Shown: piece by piece, positions 17,841 through 26,819 of the stretch | Layout: every line of letters begins with the position of its first letter | How positions within the stretch are numbered: the first letter of the stretch is position 1 | Assembly (NCBI RefSeq): GCF_000383975.1 | Contig: NZ_KB913017.1 | Coordinates: 3,758,265-3,822,264, forward strand | From: Natronorubrum tibetense GA33 | GTDB lineage: Archaea; Halobacteriota; Halobacteria; Halobacteriales; Natrialbaceae | Length of the DNA stretch: 64,000 bases | Direction of reading: 5' to 3' | Notes under the pieces: model-generated | Told to the model about the DNA's origin: nothing | The model's input: only the letters and a program-made list of their open reading frames with translations | Database searches by the model: none | Translations under genes and position numbers: made by a program

Positions 17841-18242
17841 GTGCGACCCACAGTCCGAAGATCGGTAAATAGCTATCCCCTGAACTCGTCGGTTGGGCAC
17901 GAAAACCGCCGAGAGAGATGCCTACGGGCCACTTAGCTGTTGCTCGAGAGAGCCCACACCTTCGCTCGTAGAGACGATGATCCCGTCTCACGTCCGGCTC
18001 ACGCTCGCGGTCAGTTGATACGCGTCGCCGTGATCGGCCGATCCGCCGCTCGAGTGATCGCGCAGCGCTAGGAAGGTACCGACTAGTGGTTCGGTGTACT
18101 AGTAGCCAGGAGTTGCTAGTGGTTCGCGTCTACTAGTGGTGAACCGAATTGACTAGTGGCTTGCGTCTACTGGTGACGGATCGACGCTCGCCGAAAACAA
18201 CCGCGAGCGGTCCCACGGATCAACTGGGAGTCACGACCGATG
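17841..18242. other. aglF upstream region with CTAG-rich repeat cluster
   Basis: No gene is recognised in these 400 bases. The left part should hold the aglF promoter; a weak TATA-like GGTAAATAGC lies near 17865. The right part (18083-18176) holds three imperfect direct repeats rich in CTAG, described separately. Confidence 0.55.
18083..18176 (+). repeat. Three imperfect 23-24-bp direct repeats, CTAG-rich
   Basis: Units begin CTAGTGGTTCGGTGTACTAG at 18083, CTAGTGGTTCGCGTCTACTA at 18116 and CTAGTGGCTTGCGTCTACTG at 18153, spaced 33 and 37 bp. Five CTAG tetramers occur within the three copies and one more lies at 18068. Each unit is bounded by CTAGTGG-like ends, giving a weak palindrome. The position between the end of the HTH protein gene and aglF suggests operators, or the edge of an old mobile element. 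Confidence 0.75.
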
Positions 18243-19562
18243 TCACGTCTGCGCAGAGTCGGTCGCTGCCATCTCCTTCAGGAGCCGCAACTCTTCGTCC
18301 TCGGAAATGTTGTCCGCGGAGAGACACGCGTGGACGACCTTGTGTGCGAGTTCGGGATCCGACAGGGCACCCGGTTCCGACGCGGAGTCGTCCTCGAGTC
18401 GCCGTTCCAGCGACTCGAGTCGCTCCGTCACCGCCTCGAGTTGCTCGGTGAGTTCGCTGACCGACTCGCCGCCGGGAACACTCGACGTGCCAGCGTCTAA
18501 TCCCGCGGCCTCCGACGACGCCGCTCGAGCGAACGCGTGGGATTCGTCGCCGCTATCGCCCTGTGACTCCGGGTCCGGCCCACGACCGGGATCGGGATCC
18601 CGTCTACCGTTGCTCTCGGCGCCGGGTTCGGTCCGCTCAACGCCGCTCGCGTCTGGAGGCTGAGCTCGAGCGGCCCCACTCGCGTCTGCAGGCTGGGCTC
18701 GGTCGACGGAACCTCCGTCCGCAGGTTCGGCTCGCTCGGCGGCACTCCCGTTTTCAGACGGGGGTCGTTCGTTCGCAGACGGACTTCGTTCGACCGGCGT
18801 TTCGTCGCCGGGAGTCAGTCGTTCGACGTCGCTCGTCGCGCTCGAGTCGATCCCGGACGGCTCCTCGAGGTCGGTCCGTTCGTCGTCGCTTCCGGACCCG
18901 TCGATCGCCGTTCGCTCCGCGCCGGAATCCGACTCGGGTTCCGGACCGTCCCGTGCGGTCTCCTCGACGGCGTCGTCTTCGAACCAGTCGCCGTCGTCGA
19001 ACAGTACCTCGACGAACTCGTGGCGGTCGGCCCAGTGGAACTCGTCGATCGCGTTCACGCGCTGACTGATCGTCGCGCTACTGACGCCGAGGGTCTCCGC
19101 GAGCGCCGCCTGCGTCGCGTCCGGTCGTCTGTAGATCTCCGCGAGCGTCTCGCGTTGTTTCTCCGTCACATCGTCCGGTTCCAGCGACAGTTCGAGATCC
19201 GTATCGGATCGGCTATCGTGTTCGGTCATGGCTGACTCCGCGTCGTCTGATTCGGGTGGGTCGCGTGCTGTAGCCGACGACTCGGGCGTCCGCGTCTCCT
19301 GTCGCTCGTCGGCCTCGGCGTCGCTACTCGAGTCGTCGCCGACGTTCTCGGATTCGCCCGGGGATTCCCCGGGATCGCCGTACTCCTCGAGAACCTGGTC
19401 GACGATGGCGACGGTGGCACCGCTGACGTCGTCCGCGATCGCCTCCATCGATGCCGACGGCCGCGACTCTGCGACATCGAGGATCTTCTTGTGAATGACT
19501 GCTCGTGGGACCCTCGTACTCCGCTCACCTGTTTCCCCAGTTGATAGTGGTGAATGACTCAT
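18243..19562 (-). CDS. Putative DNA-binding regulator with HTH domains and disordered linker
   Basis: A protein of about 439 residues. An N-terminal helical segment (AVIHKKILDVAESRPSASME) may be an HTH, and a second, clearer winged-HTH is TLAEIYRRPDATQAALAETL followed by GVSSATISQRVNAID (about residues 145-180), like the AsnC/MarR core. Between about 215 and 345 the chain is a low-complexity acidic region with loose repeats of the type ERAEPADGGSVDRAQPADAS. A coiled coil (VSELTEQLEAVTERLESLER) precedes a short helical end. I prefer the ATG at 19562; an upstream TTG exists. Its position next to aglF and STT3 makes it a candidate regulator of glycan genes, but no binding site is proven. Confidence 0.65.
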   Translation of the reverse strand: MSHSPLSTGETGERSTRVPRAVIHKKILDVAESRPSASMEAIADDVSGATVAIVDQVLEEYGDPGESPGESENVGDDSSSDAEADERQETRTPESSATARDPPESDDAESAMTEHDSRSDTDLELSLEPDDVTEKQRETLAEIYRRPDATQAALAETLGVSSATISQRVNAIDEFHWADRHEFVEVLFDDGDWFEDDAVEETARDGPEPESDSGAERTAIDGSGSDDERTDLEEPSGIDSSATSDVERLTPGDETPVERSPSANERPPSENGSAAERAEPADGGSVDRAQPADASGAARAQPPDASGVERTEPGAESNGRRDPDPGRGPDPESQGDSGDESHAFARAASSEAAGLDAGTSSVPGGESVSELTEQLEAVTERLESLERRLEDDSASEPGALSDPELAHKVVHACLSADNISEDEELRLLKEMAATDSAQT

Positions 19563-19839
19563 TTGCAACCTTTCCGAAGCGACGGTTCAGGCCAACAGTC
19601 CTCGACCCGGCCGATATAATTTTTTCAGCGAAACAACACATACACGAATTTGTACAGCTATACCGAGGTGTTTCCGTTCGTATAGCCGACGTTACTCGGA
19701 CGGGTCGGATCGTCGGAGTAGCAGTCTTCGAGCCCCGTTACGATGGCGCTCTGTGGCCCGATATCGGCCGGTCCGACGACCGTAATCCGTTGCTGAGCGA
19801 CCAACCGGCGAAACCGGGACGGAGTACGGAACCATTCGA

Positions 19840-20769
19840 TTACCGGTACCGACTGAATGCGACACCCGCCAGCGCGACGAGGGCGGCGACTGCCCCGAGC
19901 CCGATCCAGCCGCTGATGCCGTCGGTCAGTCCATCGTCGTCGGTTTCGCCGTGGCTCTGTTGGTCAGCTTCGTCGCCGTTCAACTGCAAGACCACGACGG
20001 TTTGTCCGTGTGACTCGTCGGTCTCGTACGTCCAGCCACCCTCCGTCGCCTCGTAGGATTCGGAGTCCCCGATCGGATGGACGTCCGTTTCCCAGGCCTG
20101 GTGGGCCTGCTGAACGTAGCCGACGACCTCGATATCGTCCGCGTGTTCGCCCTCGAGTTCGACCTCGCCGTAATCGACGGTCTCGTCCTCCGGCAGACCG
20201 TGCCACTCGAGGCAGTGTGAATCCATGTAGCCGTCGCCCTGTGGCAGCTCCGGATTCGTCCCGAACTGATCGCTGTCGAGCGGCCGGACGTAGTGGTCGG
20301 TCAGCGGGAACTCGACGACGAACGGATCGGCGTCGGAGTGCCACTCCAGGGAGTCGCCCGTCGGAACCGTCGCCGTCGTGTTCGGGACGCTCTCACCGAC
20401 GATCGGCTGGCCGGCTTCGTTGAGCAGCGTCACGCAGATCTTCCCCGACCCCTGACCCAGATTCGGGTCCCGGTACTCGTCGCGCGGATTGACGTAGCTC
20501 ACCCAGCTCCCGTCGTCAGCGCCCTCCTCGAAGAACAGGTCCCCTTCCTCGGGAACGGGTTCGGCGTAGGCGTCTTCGCTTACGTTCTCCTGAATCGCAG
20601 CCTCGGTCTCGGGTACCGGGTCCGCGCCGCCGCTGCCGTCACCGATCGCGAGCCCGGCGAGCAGGGCGACTGCGAGCACCACACCGACGACGAGCACGCC
20701 GGCGACGACCGCGGGACGACCGAAGCCGGTGCGCGTCAGTGCCACGGGTATCCCCTCGAGACGGCCCAT
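19840..20769 (-). CDS. Haloarchaeal surface protein with membrane anchors at both ends
   Basis: A 309-residue protein of unknown function. One N-terminal hydrophobic helix (AVVAGVLVVGVVLAVALLAG, about 20-39) is followed by an acidic extracellular domain rich in Tyr, Trp and His, with two Cys (about residues 110 and 163). A C-terminal hydrophobic helix (GWIGLGAVAALVALAGVAF) ends in SRYR. The C-terminal helix looks like a sorting or anchor segment but lacks the PGF sequence. The domain resembles nothing I can name. The gene stands alone between two gaps of 270-375 bp. Confidence 0.6.
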   Translation of the reverse strand: MGRLEGIPVALTRTGFGRPAVVAGVLVVGVVLAVALLAGLAIGDGSGGADPVPETEAAIQENVSEDAYAEPVPEEGDLFFEEGADDGSWVSYVNPRDEYRDPNLGQGSGKICVTLLNEAGQPIVGESVPNTTATVPTGDSLEWHSDADPFVVEFPLTDHYVRPLDSDQFGTNPELPQGDGYMDSHCLEWHGLPEDETVDYGEVELEGEHADDIEVVGYVQQAHQAWETDVHPIGDSESYEATEGGWTYETDESHGQTVVVLQLNGDEADQQSHGETDDDGLTDGISGWIGLGAVAALVALAGVAFSRYR

Positions 20770-21144
20770 TCGGTCTCGAGCGGGGTGATCGCGGCCGTCG
20801 CGGGTTCCCGTCCGGCTGGCGTCGGTCTCGTCTCGAGGTCGCCACAGGCCTCGAGGTTATCACCGGCGAGGTCGCCGCTGCTCGGTGGCGGCCCACCGTC
20901 TCTGTCGTCGGCGGATCGATCGGTCGGGGTGAAAAGCGTCACCATCGGGTTGCAACACAGCGTCAATCATCCTATATATGAGCATCGTACAGCCGCTAGT
21001 CGCGTACTTCCTCGCCGGCCCGGTTACCCCGAATCGTCTCCCTCGAGTTCGTCGCGCCCGCGGTATTGATACTCACAACTAATAGAAAATTATCGAACTG
21101 TGGCGTCGTCATTAACAATATGCTGAAGTCTACCACGGACCCAC
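20770..21144. other. Intergenic gap between divergent genes
   Basis: No gene is recognised. The right end (about 21060-21144) turns AT-rich (ACTAATAGAAAATTATCG) and should contain the promoter of the gene at 21145. The rest is ordinary GC-rich sequence. Confidence 0.45.
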
Positions 21145-21789
21145 ATGAGTTGGCTGGTCCTGCCGATCGCCGTCGTGCTCTTGTCGATCCTCACGGTGGT
21201 AGCCGTGGCGTCGAACTATCGGAATGTAGCAGGACGACTGTCGGAGCTTCCCGGCGTCGACGCCGGTGGTGGCGTCCAGACCGGCTTCATCGCGGGTCTC
21301 TACGCGCTCGTTCTCTGGAGCGTGGTCGTCTCCGGCGGGATGCTACTCGTCGGCGGCGACTCCGGCGCGACCGGTGCCGACGCCTATCAGGGCCCCGGCG
21401 CTGACGCGCCGGACCCCGACGAGGCCAGCGCGTCGGGAGAGTACTCTGACGCCGAACTGCTCGTGTTCTTCGAGACGATCGCGTCCCACTGGGGCGTCGA
21501 CGTGACCTCGACGGAGCTGGTCGACGACGAGTTCGTCGTCGAGTACGCCGATACCACCGAGACGGAAGAGGAGTTCACCAACGAGGTGGGAACGCTCATC
21601 GGCGTCTACATCGATATCGTCGAGGGCGGACTCGAGGCAGAGCGGATGGACGTTACCGCCGTCGACGAGGACGACGACAGCGAGCGGACCTGGCACGTGG
21701 AGTCCGAGTTGGCTGAGGCGTACATCGACGGAGAGTTCACGGTGGATGAGGTCTACGAACGGGTCCTGGAGACGGTCGACTCCGCGTAG
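21145..21789 (+). CDS. Hypothetical protein with two N-terminal membrane helices
   Basis: A 214-residue protein I do not recognise. Two hydrophobic segments (about 5-25 and 48-70, FIAGLYALVLWSVVVSGGML) are followed by a Gly/Asp/Ala linker and a soluble acidic domain of about 110 residues with alternating strands and helices (YSDAELLVFFETIASHWGVD, then VGTLIGVYIDIVEGGLEAER). Topology suggests a membrane-bound protein with a C-terminal domain that may bind a partner. It has an AT-rich upstream region and no close cotranscribed neighbour. Confidence 0.6.
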   Translation: MSWLVLPIAVVLLSILTVVAVASNYRNVAGRLSELPGVDAGGGVQTGFIAGLYALVLWSVVVSGGMLLVGGDSGATGADAYQGPGADAPDPDEASASGEYSDAELLVFFETIASHWGVDVTSTELVDDEFVVEYADTTETEEEFTNEVGTLIGVYIDIVEGGLEAERMDVTAVDEDDDSERTWHVESELAEAYIDGEFTVDEVYERVLETVDSA

Positions 21790-22058
21790 CGTAGCGGCGA
21801 CCAGTGTGATCAGCCTTGCGCGCTCGGGAGCGTGACGGCGACCTGTGTATTCGGCTCGTTTTCCCACTCGGCTGGCTCCCCGCCTTTGTTCGGCGGAACG
21901 GTCGAAACGATTCGATGCGTCGTCACGATTGCGCCGATCCGGGGGCGATCCTCGAGTCGCGAACGGGTGCTCCGAGACCGTCACTTCGAAAGGTTATTTG
22001 TCGGGAGGCTGGACGACGAACGTGACGAGTTGGGTCCGGCCCGTCGTCGTTGAGCCCT

Positions 22059-22778
22059 ATGTTATCACAGTCCGCTCTGGATCGATCCGTCGGCGTTACC
22101 GAACTCCTCCGAGACGTCCTCCCGGAGTGGATCGTCCCGTTTTTCGAACTCGCGGCGCTGTTCGGCGACGAACTCGTCGTCGTGGGCGTGTTACTGCTGT
22201 TCGTCGCCGCCGACGTTTACCGATCCGTCCGGCGCGGCTCCGACCGACTCGTCTCGGACCGCGTCGCGTTCGTCTCGGCCGTCGTCCTCGGCGGGCTGGC
22301 ACTGACGCTCGTGGTGAAGACGACCCTCGGATTCCCGCGGCCGCCCGCGTCGTTACAGGCGGTCCCGCGCGAGGGAGAAGGGTTCCCGAGCGGGCACACG
22401 ATGGCAGCCACCGTTCTCTGGGGCGCACTCGCACTGTGGGGCGTGCGGTTCAGCCGTCGACGACGGGTCGGCCTGGCCGCGGTGCTGATCGGACTCGTGG
22501 GCTTCTCCCGGCTCGCACTCGGTGTTCACTATCTCGTCGACGTGCTCGCGTCGGTCGGGTTGGGGATCGGCTATCTCGTTCTCGCAGCGGCGGTCACCGG
22601 CCGCGAGCCCAGGCCGGCCTTCGCCGGCGCGGCGGTGCTCGGCGGCGTGGCAGTACTCTCGACCGGCGGCGACGCCGACGGCTGGCTGGCGTTCGTCGGC
22701 TGCGTCGGCGGGGCCGTCGGCTGGTGGCTCACGACCCTCCCGTCGGTCCGAAAGATCTGGCGATCAGTCACCCAGTAA
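22059..22778 (+). CDS. PAP2-family membrane phosphatase
   Basis: A membrane phosphatase of about 239 residues with roughly six helices. All three PAP2 motifs are present: KTTLGFPRPP (about 87-96), PSGHT (about 111) and SRLALGVHYLVDVL (about 150-163), whose His and Asp form the catalytic site with the PSGH His. It would remove phosphate from lipid phosphates or diphosphates, for instance recycling the dolichol-type carrier used by the nearby glycan genes; that link is inference. I chose the ATG at 22059; an in-frame TTG lies at 22050. Confidence 0.85.
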   Translation: MLSQSALDRSVGVTELLRDVLPEWIVPFFELAALFGDELVVVGVLLLFVAADVYRSVRRGSDRLVSDRVAFVSAVVLGGLALTLVVKTTLGFPRPPASLQAVPREGEGFPSGHTMAATVLWGALALWGVRFSRRRRVGLAAVLIGLVGFSRLALGVHYLVDVLASVGLGIGYLVLAAAVTGREPRPAFAGAAVLGGVAVLSTGGDADGWLAFVGCVGGAVGWWLTTLPSVRKIWRSVTQ

Positions 22779-23441
22779 GTTTCGCGCCGTCGACCGGCTC
22801 TCCGCCGCCCGAACGGTCGAATGGCCGAACGGAACGCAACGGCCACGAACTCCTGAACGGAACGCAACGGCCAGCGACCGGGACGCTCGAAGACGGTGTC
22901 GCCAAACCCGAAGCGGCCGCTGACGAACCCGGCGACCGTCGGCGGAATGCGGAGCGAACAGCGACGGAATGCGGATCGAACAGGAGCGACGGCCGGATAA
23001 TCGTCGTCGATCACCGGGGCTGGATCGGACTCGAGACGGCCACGTCTGATCCGGCAGCGAACGGACCGTGGCGACGACGGGGCGCTATCGGTACCGCCGA
23101 CGATCCGTTTCGCAGATACTGAAAGTCGCCGCGAGTAACCGGTCCAAAACGGGCCGGCGAGTCGCGTCGATCCGCGGCGACATCGCGTTCACACCGATCA
23201 CGTACTGTGGTTTCAAAATGTTACCGTAGCGAACCCCTGCCGGAATGGTTCGACGACTGACCCGGCGTGAAACCACCCTCTCATCGAATGGAAGGGACCG
23301 ACAATAGATCTCTAGCCGGCTTCTTATTCGGGGCAACCGACAGATAACAAAGACCATCTTCGGGATAGACTGGTTTGCGTCGCAGACATTCAGCGGCGAA
23401 AGACCCTCACCGGCGATTTCAAAGCTGATGCGACAATAACC
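22779..23441. other. Long intergenic gap with short tandem-like repeats
   Basis: No gene is seen in 663 bp. It contains a 19-bp perfect direct repeat, GAACGGAACGCAACGGCCA, at 22827 and 22855 (period 28), and CGGAATGCGG at 22943 and 22965 (period 22). The last 200 bases lead into the start of the repeat-rich surface protein and must hold its promoter, but no strong TATA box is obvious. Confidence 0.5.
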
Positions 23442-25280
23442 ATGAACCGACGATCACAGCTTACGACGGTATTCGTCGCCCTGATGGTCGCTATCTCGAT
23501 GGTCGGGATGGCGGGCACCGTGGGCGCAAACGGGAGTATGGATTCGGATCGAACAGTGCACACGATGGAGAACGGGGAGGACGTCTACCTCGTCTTCGGC
23601 GTCGACCTCGGCGATCAATCGGTTGAAGAGTTTATTGACGATCACGTGACGGACAACCCTGGTGAACCCGCAGCTGACCAGGACACCGTCTCCGAAGTGA
23701 TCCAGTACCAGGACGTTGGCCAGGTTAACATCAACGAACAAGGTGAAGCCGTCGCCATCGCGATGGACGGCGCCGAGGCCACGGCCATCCAGGAAGTGAA
23801 CCAGCAGAACGCGAACACTCAGGAGGGTGTCGCGTCCGCGGAGAACAACGCAGGTGTCAGCCAGGAGACGACCATCGAAGAAGTCGGTGACGTCTTCGTG
23901 GTCATGGGCGACGAGAACGGACAGGAGTACAACGGCTGGGGCGCCGTCGACGAGGACGGCGAGACGACCGTCAGCCAGGACGCTGAAGCCTCCGTCAGCC
24001 AGGCCCAGGCAGTGAACCAGGCGAACATCGTCCAGAACAACACCGCACTCGCGTTCGCGGAGAACGGTAGCGAGGCGACCGCGGTGCAGATGACCGAGCA
24101 GTCCAACATCAACCTCCAGGAAGGCTACGCAAGCGCGACGAACGTCTACGGCGCCGACCTCGAGGGCGACAAGGACCTCCACGACGAGCACAAGAAGTAC
24201 GACGGTGACAGCACGGCTCCGAGCGCGGAGCAGGACGCTGACGCATCCGTCGAACAGATTCAGGAGATCGAGCAAGTAAACAGCGTCGAGATGGGCAGTG
24301 CGATCGCGATCGCAGTCGGTGAGGACTCCTCCGCGACCGCCGTCCAGATCACCGACCAGACCAACCTGAACGAACAGCTCGGCACCGCCGAAGCCATGAA
24401 CGTCCTGATGGACTCCGCCGGGATGCACGTCGCGACCGCGAGCGCCGACGGCGCAACCGACGTCGTGACCCAGGACGCCGACGAAGAGTACAGTGACACC
24501 GAGCTGAAAGGCGATGAGGCCAGCGACGTTGGCCAGACCGCCGAAGCGAACGTCACGCAGTACCAGAGCGTCGAGCAGGTGAACATCAACCTCGACAGCT
24601 CGGCCCAGGCGATCGCCACGGACGGCAGCACGGCCGAAGCCGTTCAGCTGACCTTCCAGCAGAACGTCAACGCGCAGATCGGTTCCGCCGAAGCGCTGAA
24701 CGTCTTCCTGGAAGACGACGAAGACATCGACTACGACGACGCGAAGGACCAGTACGAGGGTGCCATCAAGACCTCGACGACGACCGCGATGGTCAACGGT
24801 GACGGCCTCGCCGACGCCAACAGCACGACCTTCGACTACGACGGTGACAACGAGCAGCTCAACGACGTCGAGCAGCACTCGAGCGCCGACGTCGAACAGA
24901 GCCAGCAGGTCGCACAGACGAACCTGCAGTCGAACAACGCGCTCGCAGTCGCCGAAGACGCCGGCGACGCCTTCGCGTTCCAGATGACCATGCAGGAGAA
25001 CGAGAACCTCCAGTTCACGTCCGCTGAATCCGCGTCCGTCGCCGAAGGCGCAGTCGGCGACGACGCTGACGAGGACGAGAAGGACCACGACGATGACGAA
25101 AAGAAGAGCGACGACGATGAGAAGACTGACGACGATGACAAGTCCACCATCGAAGCGAGCGACTCCGACGCCGATGACGACGAGCAGAAGAAAGAGGACG
25201 ACTCCGTGCCCGGCTTCGGTGTCGTCGTCGCCCTCGTCGCAGTGCTCGCCGCCGCGATGTTCGCCCGATTCGAACACTGA
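23442..25280 (+). CDS. Secreted curlin-like repeat protein with PGF-CTERM anchor
   Basis: A 612-residue surface protein. A Sec signal peptide (1-29) is cut probably after TVGA. Five units of about 48 residues start near 88, 187, 272, 373 and 486. Each has a first half like QYQSVEQVNINLDSSAQAIA and a second half like AVQLTFQQNVNAQIGSAEAL, with regularly placed Gln, Asn and small Ala/Gly residues. The spacing recalls curlin repeats of bacterial CsgA/CsgB, which stack into amyloid. Acidic spacers of about 40-65 residues separate units. A Asp/Lys/Glu-rich stalk (540-587) leads to SVPGFGVVVALVAVLAAAMF, a PGF-CTERM signal for archaeosortase processing and lipid anchoring. It may form matrix fibres or an adhesin. 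There is no nearby CsgG or CsgE homologue. Confidence 0.85.
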   Translation: MNRRSQLTTVFVALMVAISMVGMAGTVGANGSMDSDRTVHTMENGEDVYLVFGVDLGDQSVEEFIDDHVTDNPGEPAADQDTVSEVIQYQDVGQVNINEQGEAVAIAMDGAEATAIQEVNQQNANTQEGVASAENNAGVSQETTIEEVGDVFVVMGDENGQEYNGWGAVDEDGETTVSQDAEASVSQAQAVNQANIVQNNTALAFAENGSEATAVQMTEQSNINLQEGYASATNVYGADLEGDKDLHDEHKKYDGDSTAPSAEQDADASVEQIQEIEQVNSVEMGSAIAIAVGEDSSATAVQITDQTNLNEQLGTAEAMNVLMDSAGMHVATASADGATDVVTQDADEEYSDTELKGDEASDVGQTAEANVTQYQSVEQVNINLDSSAQAIATDGSTAEAVQLTFQQNVNAQIGSAEALNVFLEDDEDIDYDDAKDQYEGAIKTSTTTAMVNGDGLADANSTTFDYDGDNEQLNDVEQHSSADVEQSQQVAQTNLQSNNALAVAEDAGDAFAFQMTMQENENLQFTSAESASVAEGAVGDDADEDEKDHDDDEKKSDDDEKTDDDDKSTIEASDSDADDDEQKKEDDSVPGFGVVVALVAVLAAAMFARFEH

Positions 25281-25417
25281 CCACCGCTCACGAGGAACTA
25301 CTTCCGGTCGGAATTGACCGCGAAATTCGGCGATTCAATTTCAGCGACCTATTTTCTCCGCGTTCACTGCCACTAAGAGCCGTGCCGCGGGTGTACCAAC
25401 GGCTCGAGTACGAGCTG

Positions 25418-25492
25418 TCAGTGTACGCTCGATACGAACATACTCCAGCTACAGACGACAGTGTACGCGAGTGAGAGACGACAGTGTACGCG
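25418..25492 (+). repeat. Cluster of three GACAGTGTACGC-type repeats
   Basis: A GACGACAGTGTACGCG unit occurs at 25454-25469 and 25477-25492 (perfect, period 23) and a partial copy TCAGTGTACGC at 25418. The cluster lies in the gap between two convergent genes, so it is not a promoter for either; it may be a terminator region or a leftover of a mobile element. Confidence 0.65.
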
Positions 25493-25497
25493 CCCGC

Positions 25498-26268
25498 TCA
25501 CTCGAGCGTCTCGTCGGCCGCCGAGGAGTCGATATCGTCGTCCGCACCCCGATGTTCCGCGAGCGCTTCGCCGATCGTCAACTCGCCCGCGGCGACCCGA
25601 CGCGCGAGGCGGTCGTCGATCGCCCGATTCTCCTCGCTGTGCTCGCGCGAGCGATCCTTGATCACCTGCAGCTCGCCGGCGGTCGGCTCGATCTCGCGCG
25701 TGTCGACCACCTCGCCCTCGAGGCGCGCGATGTTCACCGCCGCCAGCACGTCGCCCATCCCCCTCGAGCCCGTGCCGAGATACGGCGTCGTCCCCGTTTC
25801 GTCGACGAGTTCGACCGTGACGCCCTCGAGGTCGTTGACGAGTGTCGCGCTCTCGAGGCGGGAGCCGTCGCCGATGCGGACGACGGGCGAGGTCGCCTCG
25901 TCGGCCTCGCGCTGGATGACATCTACGGCGTCGGCAATGGGAACCTGAAAGGCCGCGACGATCATCTCCCCCGCGAGGATGGCGATGCCGGGTTTGCGTC
26001 CCGGATCGACGCCGATGATGGTTCGGCCGCCGTCCCCGCGGACTGCCGTCAGCGCCTGATCGACGGTCCGTCGGGGATCGTCCGGATCGGCGACGATCGT
26101 CGTCACGCCCGCGAAGGCGTCGGCGTTTTCCCCACCGGTGACGACGACGGCCGTGTGCTCGGGCAACTCGGCGTCGGGTTCGACGGTCGTAAACTCGGTG
26201 CCACGATCCTGTAGCTCGTTGACGACGCCGTGGTACACCTCGAAATCTGACGTGGCGACGACGATCAC
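25498..26268 (-). CDS. RuvC/RNase H-fold protein, haloarchaeal
   Basis: A protein of about 256 residues. A small N-terminal domain (VIVVATSDFEVYHGVVNELQ, to about residue 80) precedes a core starting TIIGVDPGRKPGIAILAG, the first strand of an RNase H/RuvC-like nuclease with its key Asp. A later acidic GDVLAAVNIARLEG may complete the site. The likely start is the GTG at 26268; the much longer open frame upstream is not family-like. It could be a DNA or RNA nuclease, or an inactive relative; no partner is evident. RadB lies across the repeat-rich gap behind it. Confidence 0.65.
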   Translation of the reverse strand: MIVVATSDFEVYHGVVNELQDRGTEFTTVEPDAELPEHTAVVVTGGENADAFAGVTTIVADPDDPRRTVDQALTAVRGDGGRTIIGVDPGRKPGIAILAGEMIVAAFQVPIADAVDVIQREADEATSPVVRIGDGSRLESATLVNDLEGVTVELVDETGTTPYLGTGSRGMGDVLAAVNIARLEGEVVDTREIEPTAGELQVIKDRSREHSEENRAIDDRLARRVAAGELTIGEALAEHRGADDDIDSSAADETLE

Positions 26269-26584
26269 GAATCGGTGTTGGTCTCGAGCGTGAATAAACG
26301 TACGCGACCTGCCCGATCGATACTCCAGACTGGGGAACCGGAATGCGGTGGCGCGCGCTGTCGATCGTGTCCGAGCGAAGCGAGGTTCGAGCGGAGTGAG
26401 AACCTCGGAAAGAGAACGGTGAACGGAGTGAACCGTGAGCGGCAGCGAGGGCCGATCGCCAATACTGCGCGAGGTCGTCGCGAGTAACACGAGCGACTGC
26501 GTGGAAGACGCGAAGCGTCTTCCTATGGATGAGCGAATAGTGCGGGACCAAAGGTCCCGCATACCATGCGAACGGGCGCTTTGC

Positions 26585-26715
26585 GCCCGTGAGCAGACGG
26601 AGTGAGCGAATCGGCTGGGGAGTGCGAGGTGTGAACGGAGTGAACGCCTCGAGGGTGCAAACGGGGAACGAAGTGACCCGTGAGCGACGTGGAAATCCCC
26701 GTTGCCAGTAACTGT
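26585..26715 (+). repeat. Dispersed repeat, copy A
   Basis: Core GAGCGAATCGGCTGGGGAG at 26604-26622, followed by a variable part and GTGGAAATCCCCGTTGCCAG (about 26690). The same core occurs at 26848-26867 on the minus strand and at 61591-61610. Confidence 0.65.
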
Positions 26716-26819
26716 AGAGCGACCGTCATCGCTGTCAGTAATCGATGCACTCGAGCGTTCCGTTCACCTTTGGACGGACCAGCTGTGGCTCGAGAGAACA
26801 AAGGAAGCGGAGTTTTCTG

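Noticed and set aside
18083-18176. CRISPR-like array
   Set aside because: Only three imperfect repeats with spacers of about 10-15 bp and no cas genes; unit spacing and lengths do not fit a CRISPR.
23454-25277. A 607-residue reading frame on the opposite strand of the curlin-like gene
   Set aside because: It is a mirror of GC-rich coding bias. Its sequence is Val/Asp/Arg-rich without motifs, while the plus-strand protein has a signal peptide, repeats and a sorting signal.
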